Part shown: positions 16,061 to 22,122 of the stretch, piece by piece
How positions within the stretch are numbered: position 1 is the stretch's first letter
Layout of the letters: every line of letters starts with the position of its first letter
DNA from: Rhodocyclaceae bacterium UBA2250
GTDB taxonomy: Bacteria > Pseudomonadota > Gammaproteobacteria > Burkholderiales > Rhodocyclaceae
Length of the DNA: 33,514 nt
NCBI GenBank assembly: GCA_002347285.1
Contig: DDXW01000034.1
Span: forward strand, 1 to 33,514
Reading direction: 5' to 3'
Made by a program: the position numbers and the translations under genes
Notes under the pieces: generated by a model
Told to the model about the DNA's origin: nothing
The model's input: the letters and a program-made list of their open reading frames with translations, nothing else
The model's database searches: none

Positions 16061-17404
16061 ATGAACACCAAGAAACTCGCCCTGGCCGCCGCCCTGCTCG
16101 GCTGTCTTTCCCTGCCCGCCGCCGCCTGCCGGCCCTTCGGCTCCTACCAGTTCGTCGAGGACCAGGACGGCAGCATCTGGTTCACGGAGGGCGACAACAA
16201 CGCGGTGTCGCGCCTGGCTCCAGACGGCACCGTCACGGCGCACAAGCTGCCGACGACCGCCGCCGAGCCGTCCTCGCTGGCGCTCGACGGCAAGGGCAAT
16301 CTCTGGTTCGTCGAGATGGACGCTGCCAAGATCGCCCGTCTCGACAAGGACGGCCGCGTCGTCGAATACCCGACCACCGACGGCCATCCCGGTCTCGTCG
16401 CGGTCGACCGCCGCGGCGAGGCCTGGTTCACCCAGATGGCCGGCCACGAAGGCGGCGGGGGCGGCCACGCCGGCCACGACGGGCGGAAGGTCGCCAAGGT
16501 CGGCCGCATCGACGCCAGGGGCGTCATGCATTCCTATCCGGCGCCGGAGGGCTGGCCGACCTCGGTCGCGTTCGATGCACGCGACCAGGCCTGGGTGACG
16601 TTGCTGGTGCCCGGCGGCAAGGACGGCCAGCCCAAGGGGCGCCTTGCCCGCCTGTCGCGCGACGGCCAATGGAAGATCGCCGCCGCCTGGGACAACAGCT
16701 GCCCGAGCAACCTGGCGCGGCTGCCGGACGGCGGGCTGGCCTTCTCCGACCATTGCCGCCATGTCCTCGGCCGCGTGGCCGCCGGCGGCAGGATCGGCGA
16801 GCAGATGCTGCCCGCGGACACCTACATCCAGCAGATGGCGGCCGCGCCCGACGGCACGCTCTGGTTCACCGGCGACGAGAAGAGCCGCCTCGGCCGCATC
16901 GGCAGGGACGGCAGAGTGACCTACCTCGCCCGTTCCGACAACGGCGACCAGACCATGGCCGTGCTGGTGACCCGCAAGGGCGACGTGGTGTTCTCGGAGT
17001 TCTACAACTACAACATCAACCGCCTGACGAAGAACGGCGAATACGTCGAGCACCTCGTCAACGTCGACGAGCGCAAGAGCGTGCGCGAGGTGAGGGAAGG
17101 CGAGGTCTGCTACGTGCAGTTCGCCGCGCGCATCGAGGCGAAGGCGGAGATGGACGCGAGGCGCGCCGAGGAGGTAAGGAACGGCCGCTTCAAGCCCGAC
17201 GGTGCCGGCACCGAAAAGCTGGCCGAGCAGAAGTGCCTGGCCTGCCACGACGCCCGCCGCCTGCTGCTCTCGCGCCGCAGCGACTGGACGCCGAGCATCA
17301 ATCGCATGCACGCCTACCGCGACGTGCGCAACGTCGAGCCGCTGACGGCCAAGGAGACGGCGCGCCTGGTGCGCTACTTCAACGAGAACTACGGGCTGCG
17401 GTAG
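16061..17404 (+). CDS. Secreted virginiamycin-B-lyase-like beta-propeller with C-terminal c-type haem motif
   Basis: A 447-residue protein starting after GGAGGACATCTC. The signal peptide is MNTKKLALAAALLGCLSLPA (cut near AAAC). Six or so propeller repeats carry the Vgb/SMP-30-like pattern G-x-(I/L)WF(T/V)E...N.(V/I)xRL: GSIWFTEGDNNAVSRL, GNLWFVEMDAAKIARL, GEAWFTQ, GTLWFTGDEKSRLGRI, GDVVFSEFYNYNINRL. A Gly/His loop (about 128-142, GHEGGGGGHAGHDG) interrupts blade three. A linker leads to CLACH at 392-396, with M416 as a candidate sixth ligand. Expected in the periplasm with one covalent haem. Lyase activity is not implied; redox or metal handling for the receptors encoded before it is inferred. 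Confidence 0.85.
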   Translation: MNTKKLALAAALLGCLSLPAAACRPFGSYQFVEDQDGSIWFTEGDNNAVSRLAPDGTVTAHKLPTTAAEPSSLALDGKGNLWFVEMDAAKIARLDKDGRVVEYPTTDGHPGLVAVDRRGEAWFTQMAGHEGGGGGHAGHDGRKVAKVGRIDARGVMHSYPAPEGWPTSVAFDARDQAWVTLLVPGGKDGQPKGRLARLSRDGQWKIAAAWDNSCPSNLARLPDGGLAFSDHCRHVLGRVAAGGRIGEQMLPADTYIQQMAAAPDGTLWFTGDEKSRLGRIGRDGRVTYLARSDNGDQTMAVLVTRKGDVVFSEFYNYNINRLTKNGEYVEHLVNVDERKSVREVREGEVCYVQFAARIEAKAEMDARRAEEVRNGRFKPDGAGTEKLAEQKCLACHDARRLLLSRRSDWTPSINRMHAYRDVRNVEPLTAKETARLVRYFNENYGLR

Positions 17405-17436
17405 CGAAGAACTCGGCGCCGGCGCGGCGGCGGGCG
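17306..17436 (+). repeat. Diverged direct repeat, right copy
   Basis: This is the partner of 10019-10147. It covers the last ~32 codons of the propeller-cytochrome gene and about 30 bases behind it. It bounds the cassette on its right side, immediately before tRNA-Arg. Confidence 0.85.
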
Positions 17437-17474
17437 CCGGCGACAGGCAGCAGAGGCAAGCGGAAACCGGAGAT

Positions 17475-17551
17475 TGGTCCGCCCGGCGAGACTCGAACTC
17501 ACAACCCCCGGCTTAGAAGGCCGGTGCTCTATCCGGTTGAGCTACGGGCGG
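17475..17551 (-). tRNA. tRNA-Arg (anticodon TCT)
   Basis: On the minus strand, acceptor CCGCCCG (17551-17545) pairs with CGGGCGG (17485-17479), the discriminator is A and CCA is encoded (17475-17477). The anticodon arm is CCGGCCTTCTAAGCCGG, giving TCT, and the T arm is TGTGAGTTCGAGTCTCG. It lies 27 bases downstream of tRNA-Pro and is probably transcribed with it. Confidence 0.96.
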
Positions 17552-17578
17552 CTGTAAAAAAATCGAAATGCTGGGCTT

Positions 17579-17655
17579 TGGTCGGGGCGGAGGGATTCGA
17601 ACCCCCGACATCTTGCTCCCAAAGCAAGCGCGCTACCGGGCTGCGCTACGCCCCG
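17579..17655 (-). tRNA. tRNA-Pro (anticodon TGG)
   Basis: On the minus strand, acceptor CGGGGCG (17655-17649) pairs with CGCCCCG (17589-17583), with discriminator A and encoded CCA (17579-17581). The anticodon arm CTTGCTTTGGGAGCAAG gives TGG, and the T arm is GGGGGTTCGAATCCCTC. It is the first gene of the pair, starting a few bases after the promoter. Confidence 0.96.
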
Positions 17656-17665
17656 AGGAGCGCGC

Positions 17666-17694
17666 ATTCTACTGAGCGGCCACGGCACGGTCAA
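17666..17694 (-). promoter_or_regulatory. Promoter of the tRNA-Pro/tRNA-Arg operon
   Basis: On the minus strand TTGACC (17694-17689), a 17-base spacer and TAGAAT (17671-17666) are followed by GCGCGC. A near-consensus promoter with a GC-rich discriminator is the mark of stable-RNA promoters under stringent (ppGpp/DksA) control. Confidence 0.85.
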
Positions 17695-17711
17695 TTGCCG
17701 TCAGCAATCAC

Positions 17712-17740
17712 TTGCGGCAAGCGTGGCTTTCGTTTATAAA
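17712..17740 (+). promoter_or_regulatory. Promoter of dksA
   Basis: TTGCGG (17712-17717), a 17-base spacer and TATAAA (17735-17740) lie 24 bases before the dksA start codon. It is back to back with the tRNA promoter; the two -35 boxes are 17 bases apart. Confidence 0.75.
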
Positions 17741-17764
17741 CATCGTTTTTTCCGAGCGGACAAG

Positions 17765-18202
17765 ATGGCCAAGACGACGTCTGAAGACTTTCTGCACAAG
17801 CAGTTCCCGCCCTACGTACCGAAGAAGGGCGAGGAATACATGAACCCGAAGCAGCTTGCGCACTTCCGGCAGATTCTCGAAACACTGAAGCAGGAACTGG
17901 CGGGCGACATCGAGCGCACCGTGCATACCATGCAGGACGAGGCGACCGTGTTCGCCGACCCGAACGACCGCGCCAGCCAGGAGTCGGACATCGCCCTCGA
18001 GCTGCGCAACCGCGACCGCGAGCGCAAGCTGATCAAGAAGATCGACGAGTCGATCGCGCTGATCGAGAACGGCGAATACGGCTACTGCGAGAGCTGCGGC
18101 GTCGAGATCGGCCTCAAGCGCCTCGAGGCGCGCCCGACCGCGACGCTGTGCATCGACTGCAAGGAGCTCGAGGAGCGACGCGAGAAGCAAATGGCGAAGT
18201 AA
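17765..18202 (+). CDS. dksA: RNA polymerase-binding transcription factor DksA
   Basis: A 145-residue protein close to enterobacterial DksA in the body: EEYMNPKQLAHFRQILE, a coiled coil whose tip carries D65 and D68 (FADPNDRASQESD), then LELRNRDRERKLIKKID. The four-cysteine zinc finger is C108-x2-C111 and C129-x2-C132 (YCESCGVEIG, LCIDCKELEE). DksA enters the secondary channel of RNA polymerase and, with ppGpp, represses stable-RNA promoters and activates amino-acid promoters. The start at 17765 gives the usual short N terminus; the frame is open to 17723 but that would overlap the promoter. The ribosome binding site is weak (GAGCGGA). Confidence 0.96.
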   Translation: MAKTTSEDFLHKQFPPYVPKKGEEYMNPKQLAHFRQILETLKQELAGDIERTVHTMQDEATVFADPNDRASQESDIALELRNRDRERKLIKKIDESIALIENGEYGYCESCGVEIGLKRLEARPTATLCIDCKELEERREKQMAK

Positions 18203-18232
18203 ACTTCGGGCGAAGTGAGCTTCGCCGGAAGC

Positions 18233-18272
18233 GCCAACAAAAAAGGACGCCGCGGCGTCCTTTTTTGTTGGC
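18233..18272. terminator. Bidirectional terminator between dksA and pnp
   Basis: A perfect 40-base palindrome: each 20-base arm begins GCCAAC, passes through an A6 run and GGACGCCG, and is mirrored by CGGCGTCC, a T6 run and GTTGGC. The GC core followed by T6 serves both the rightward dksA and the leftward rpsO-pnp transcripts. A second small hairpin, GGCGAAG/CTTCGCC (18209-18226), precedes it. Confidence 0.92.
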
Positions 18273-18284
18273 TGAAACCCCGCC

Positions 18285-20408
18285 TTACTGCGCGGCGGGC
18301 GCCTCGGCGGCGGGAGCGGACTCCTCGGCCAGCAGCGCCTTCATCGACAGGCGCACGCGGCCCTTGTCGTCCATCTCGAGCACCTTGACGCGCACCGCCT
18401 GGCCTTCCTTGAGCTTGTCCGACACGGCATTGACGCGCTCGTTGGCGATCTGCGAGATGTGCAGCAGGCCGTCCTTGCCCGGCAGGATCTGCACGATCGC
18501 GCCGAAATCGAGCAGGCGCAGCACGGTGCCTTCGTAGACCTTGCCCACTTCCACTTCGGCGGTGATGTCCTCGATGCGCTTCTTCGCCACCTGGGCGGCA
18601 TCGGCATTCACCGAGGAGATGGTCACGCTGCCGTCGTCTTCGATATCGATGACGCAGCCGGTTTCTTCCGTCAGCGCACGGATGGTCGCGCCGCCCTTGC
18701 CGATCACGTCGCGGATCTTCTCCGGGTTGATCTTCATGGTGAGCATGCGCGGCGCGAAGGTGGACACCTCGCCGCGGTGGCCGGACATCGCGGTTTCCAT
18801 GATGCCGAGGATGTGCATGCGCGCTTCCTTGGCCTGCGCCAGCGCGACCTGCATGATCTCCTTGGTGATGCCCTGGATCTTGATGTCCATCTGCAGCGCG
18901 GTCACGCCGTCCTTGGTGCCGGCGACCTTGAAGTCCATGTCGCCGAGGTGGTCCTCGTCGCCGAGGATGTCGGTCAGCACCGCGAAGCGGTTGCCTTCCT
19001 TGATCAGGCCCATGGCGATGCCGGCAACGTGCGCCTTGAGCGGCACGCCGGCGTCCATCAGCGACAACGAGCCGCCGCAGACCGAGGCCATCGAGGAGGA
19101 GCCGTTCGATTCGGTGATCTCGGAGACGACGCGCATCGCGTAGCCGAATTCCTCGGCGGAAGGCAGCACGGCGACCAGCGCGCGCTTGGCGAGGCGGCCG
19201 TGGCCGATCTCGCGGCGCTTCGGCGAGCCGACGCGGCCGGTTTCGCCGGTGGCGAACGGCGGCATGTTGTAGTGGAGCATGAAGCGCTCGCGGTACTCGC
19301 CCTGCAGCGCGTCGATGATCTGCTCGTCGCGGCCGGTGCCGAGGGTGGCGATCACCAGCGCCTGGGTCTCGCCGCGCGTGAACAGCACCGAACCGTGGGT
19401 ACGCGGCAGCACGCCGGTGCGCACGGTGATCGGGCGCACGGTGCGGGTGTCGCGGCCGTCGATGCGCGGCTCGCCGTTGAGGATCTGCGAGCGCACGATC
19501 TTCGCCTCGAGCTCGAACAGCAGGTTGCCGACGGCGGTCGCGTCGGGCGCGCCCTCGCCGGCGCACACCGCCTCGATGGTCTTCCTGGCGATCTCGCGGC
19601 ACTTCTGGGTGCGCGCCTGCTTGCTGGTGATGCGATAGGCCTCGCGCAGCTCGGCTTCGGCCAGCGACGCGACCTTGGCGATCAGCGCCTCGTCCTTGGC
19701 GGGCGCCTGCCAGTTCCACTCGGGCTTGCCGGCGACTTCCACCAGTTCGTTGATCGCCTTGATGGCGGCCTGCATCTGGTCGTGGCCGAACACCACGGCG
19801 CCGAGCATGACGTCCTCGGGCAGCTGCTGCGCCTCGGACTCGACCATCAGCACGGCGGTCTGGGTGCCGGCGACGACGAGGTCGAGCTGGCTGTCGAGCA
19901 GCTGGGTGCGGGTCGGGTTGAGCACGTACTGGCCGTCGAGGTAGCCGACGCGCGCGGCGCCGATCGGGCCGTTGAACGGGATGCCGGAGATCGCCAGCGC
20001 GGCGGAGGCGCCGAGCATGGCGGGAATGTCGGGATCGACTTCCGGATTGCTCGACAGGACGTGGATGATGACCTGCACTTCGTTGTAGAAGCCGTCCGGG
20101 AACAGCGGGCGCAGCGGGCGGTCGATCAGGCGCGAGGTCAGCGTCTCCTTCTCGGACGGACGGCCTTCGCGCTTGAAGAAGCCGCCGGGGATGCGGCCGG
20201 CGGCATAGACTTTCTCAACGTAATCGACGGTCAGCGGGAAGAAGTCCTGCCCGGCCTTGACCTCGTCCTTGGCGACGACGGTGGCGAGCACGACGGTGTC
20301 ATCGACGTTGACCAGCACGGCGCCGGACGACTGGCGAGCGACCTCGCCGGTTTCCAGCGTCACCGTGTGGGCGCCGTAGGTGAAGCTTTTCTTGAAGGGA
20401 GTGAGCAC
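18285..20408 (-). CDS. pnp: Polyribonucleotide nucleotidyltransferase (PNPase)
   Basis: A 707-residue protein, normal length, starting with GTG at 20408 behind AAGGA. Two RNase PH domains (about 10-235 and 310-540) carry FFKREGRPSEKETLTSRLID, ESNGSSSMASVCGGSLSLMD and VLTDILGDEDHLGDMDFKVA (catalytic acidic residues). A KH domain (INPEKIRDVIGKGGATIRAL, near 556) and an S1 domain (about 620-690, VYEGTVLRLLDFGAIVQILP) follow. The tail is Ala/Pro/Glu-rich. It degrades RNA phosphorolytically 3' to 5' in the degradosome. It lies 24 bases after rpsO, the conserved order. PNPase usually autoregulates through its leader; no specific hairpin was resolved here. Confidence 0.98.
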   Translation of the reverse strand: MLTPFKKSFTYGAHTVTLETGEVARQSSGAVLVNVDDTVVLATVVAKDEVKAGQDFFPLTVDYVEKVYAAGRIPGGFFKREGRPSEKETLTSRLIDRPLRPLFPDGFYNEVQVIIHVLSSNPEVDPDIPAMLGASAALAISGIPFNGPIGAARVGYLDGQYVLNPTRTQLLDSQLDLVVAGTQTAVLMVESEAQQLPEDVMLGAVVFGHDQMQAAIKAINELVEVAGKPEWNWQAPAKDEALIAKVASLAEAELREAYRITSKQARTQKCREIARKTIEAVCAGEGAPDATAVGNLLFELEAKIVRSQILNGEPRIDGRDTRTVRPITVRTGVLPRTHGSVLFTRGETQALVIATLGTGRDEQIIDALQGEYRERFMLHYNMPPFATGETGRVGSPKRREIGHGRLAKRALVAVLPSAEEFGYAMRVVSEITESNGSSSMASVCGGSLSLMDAGVPLKAHVAGIAMGLIKEGNRFAVLTDILGDEDHLGDMDFKVAGTKDGVTALQMDIKIQGITKEIMQVALAQAKEARMHILGIMETAMSGHRGEVSTFAPRMLTMKINPEKIRDVIGKGGATIRALTEETGCVIDIEDDGSVTISSVNADAAQVAKKRIEDITAEVEVGKVYEGTVLRLLDFGAIVQILPGKDGLLHISQIANERVNAVSDKLKEGQAVRVKVLEMDDKGRVRLSMKALLAEESAPAAEAPAAQ

Positions 20409-20432
20409 GGAATGTCCTTTTACTTGCGCAGC

Positions 20433-20702
20433 TTATTTGCGTAACCCCAGGCGCTCGATCAGCGCGCGGTAGCTGTCGGCGTTCTTGCCCTTGAGGTAAT
20501 CGAGCAGCTTGCGGCGCTGGCTCACCATCTTGAGCAGGCCGCGGCGGGAGTGGTGATCCTTGACGTGGGCCTTGAAATGACCGGTCAGGTCGTTGATGCG
20601 GGCGGTCAGCAGCGCGACCTGCACTTCGGGGGAACCGGTGTCGCCCTGGGCGCGCTGGAAGTCGGTAACGATTTTCGCCTTGTCGGCAGTGGAAATGGCC
20701 AT
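20433..20702 (-). CDS. rpsO: 30S ribosomal protein S15
   Basis: An 89-residue protein starting MAISTADKAKIVTDFQRAQG, with DTGSPEVQVALLTARINDLT, DHHSRRGLLKMVSQRRKLLD and the end RALIERLGLRK, all diagnostic of S15. It binds the central domain of 16S rRNA early in 30S assembly and often represses its own mRNA. The ATG at 20702 is chosen over an upstream ATG at 20768 because the protein family begins at MA(I/L)(S/T). It is followed directly by pnp. Confidence 0.98.
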   Translation of the reverse strand: MAISTADKAKIVTDFQRAQGDTGSPEVQVALLTARINDLTGHFKAHVKDHHSRRGLLKMVSQRRKLLDYLKGKNADSYRALIERLGLRK

Positions 20703-20795
20703 GATGTTTTCTCTCAAACCCTTGGTTGAACGAAACGGATGCAGCCCCGGTTTGATAGAGCCGATCACCCGCGAAACCGCAAAAAAAGAGGGCGG

Positions 20796-20822
20796 ATTAT
20801 ATACGAATCAGTCAGTTGTCAG
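20796..20822 (-). promoter_or_regulatory. Promoter of rpsO-pnp
   Basis: On the minus strand a perfect TATAAT (20801-20796) is preceded by CTGACA (20822-20817). The 15-base spacing is shorter than ideal, so the -35 assignment is less certain than the -10. The -35 lies inside the end of truB. The leader to rpsO is about 90 bases. Confidence 0.6.
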
Positions 20823-21719
20823 GGTGGCGACGAGTCTTTTCGGCTGCAGCCAGCCGTCGGCGGCGCACTCGCCCAAGCCGATGAAGCCCTGCGGCCCATA
20901 CAGCCGGCTGCGCTCGCCCGGCGCGCCGCTCCAGCGTACCGGCTGGCCGTGCAGCAGGCGGTTCGCCTCGGTTGCGGACAGCGCGGCGACCGGCAGGTCC
21001 GCCAGCAGCGCGTCGGCGGGCTGGAGCAGGCGGTCGCGCTCCGCCGCCGGCAGCGCCTCGATCTGCGCGGGCGTCGCCGCCTGCGCGATGTCGAGCCCCC
21101 CGACGCCGGTGCGGCGCAAGGCGGCCAGATGCGCGCCGCAGCCGAGCGCCGCGCCGAGATCGGCGGCCAGCGTGCGCACGTAGGTGCCCTTGCTGCAGCT
21201 CACGCGCAGTTCGAAACGGTCGCCGTGCCAGCCGAGCAGTTCCAGCGCGTGGATCGTCACCCGGCGCGGCGCGCGCTCGACCTCGACGCCCTGGCGCGCG
21301 AGTTCGTAGAGCGGCACGCCGTCGCGCTTGAGCGCCGAATGCATCGGCGGCACCTGGTCTATCTCGCCGGTGAAGCGCGGCAGCAGCGCGCGCACGTCGG
21401 CCTCGCCCACGGTCACGGGCTGCTCGACCAGCACCCGGCCCTCGGCGTCGGCGGTGTCGGTGACGATGCCGAGCCGCACCGTGGCGAGGTAGGTCTTGTC
21501 GGCGTCGAGCAGTTCGCCGGCGAACTTGGTCGCCTCGCCGAAGCAGAGCGGCAGCAGGCCGGTGGCGAGCGGATCGAGCGTGCCGGTATGGCCGGCCTTG
21601 GCGGCGTTGAACAGCCAGCGCACCTTCTGCAGCGCGGCGTTGGAGGTCATGCCCGGCGGCTTGTCGAGCAGCAGCACGCCGTCGACCTTGCGGCGCGGCG
21701 GCCTCCGTGGCTTATTCAC
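20808..21719 (-). CDS. truB: tRNA pseudouridine(55) synthase TruB
   Basis: A 303-residue protein. The catalytic Asp is D49 in AGHTGTLDPLATGLLP. DKPPGMTSN, KTYLATVRLG, QVPPMHSALKRDGVPLYELA, SKGTYVRTLAADLG and HLAALRRTGVG are the ordered TruB motifs. A C-terminal PUA-like domain (about 250-300) is present. It makes pseudouridine-55 in the T loop of elongator tRNAs. Translation begins with GTG at 21719, which overlaps the rbfA stop by eight bases. Order infB-rbfA-truB-rpsO-pnp is the classical one. Confidence 0.97.
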   Translation of the reverse strand: MNKPRRPPRRKVDGVLLLDKPPGMTSNAALQKVRWLFNAAKAGHTGTLDPLATGLLPLCFGEATKFAGELLDADKTYLATVRLGIVTDTADAEGRVLVEQPVTVGEADVRALLPRFTGEIDQVPPMHSALKRDGVPLYELARQGVEVERAPRRVTIHALELLGWHGDRFELRVSCSKGTYVRTLAADLGAALGCGAHLAALRRTGVGGLDIAQAATPAQIEALPAAERDRLLQPADALLADLPVAALSATEANRLLHGQPVRWSGAPGERSRLYGPQGFIGLGECAADGWLQPKRLVATLTTD

Positions 21720-22101
21720 CGTGCTGCGGGTCCGAGGCGATGGCCTCGTCGATCAGGTGCGACAGGCGGGTGCCGCGCTCGACCGAGGCGTCGAAAACGA
21801 AGTGCAGTTCCGGGATGTGATGGATGTGCAGGCGCCGGCCGAGCTCGCGGCGCAGGAAGCCGGCGATGTGCGCGAGCCCGCGCGCGATCTCCTTGCCGCG
21901 TTCCGCCTCCGCCAGCGAGGTGTAGAACACCTTGGCGTGCGCGTAGTCGGGGGTGAGCTCGATGCCGGTCAGGGTGACGAGCGGCAGCCAGTGCGCCAGG
22001 CGCGGGTCCTTCACCTGGCGCAGCAGCTCGGCGAGATCGCGGTGGATCTGCTCCGCCACGCGCTCGCCGCGCGAATAACCGTGTGCCTGCCGCCCCGCCA
22101 T
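21712..22101 (-). CDS. rbfA: Ribosome-binding factor A
   Basis: A 129-residue protein with YSRGERVAEQIHRDLAELLR, VKDPRL, VTLTGIELTPDYAHAKVFYT and FLRRELGRRLHIHHIPELHF, the KH-like RbfA fold. It binds the 30S subunit and helps mature the 5' end of 16S rRNA. It starts 21 bases after infB and overlaps truB at its end, so the three are co-translated. Confidence 0.97.
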   Translation of the reverse strand: MAGRQAHGYSRGERVAEQIHRDLAELLRQVKDPRLAHWLPLVTLTGIELTPDYAHAKVFYTSLAEAERGKEIARGLAHIAGFLRRELGRRLHIHHIPELHFVFDASVERGTRLSHLIDEAIASDPQHGE

Positions 22102-22122
22102 CGCCGAGTTTCCGCGTGCCGC

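Noticed and set aside
16061..17404. Calling the propeller gene a streptogramin-resistance lyase (vgb)
   Set aside because: Only the propeller repeats are shared; the haem motif, His loop and receptor-operon context argue against antibiotic lyase as its job.
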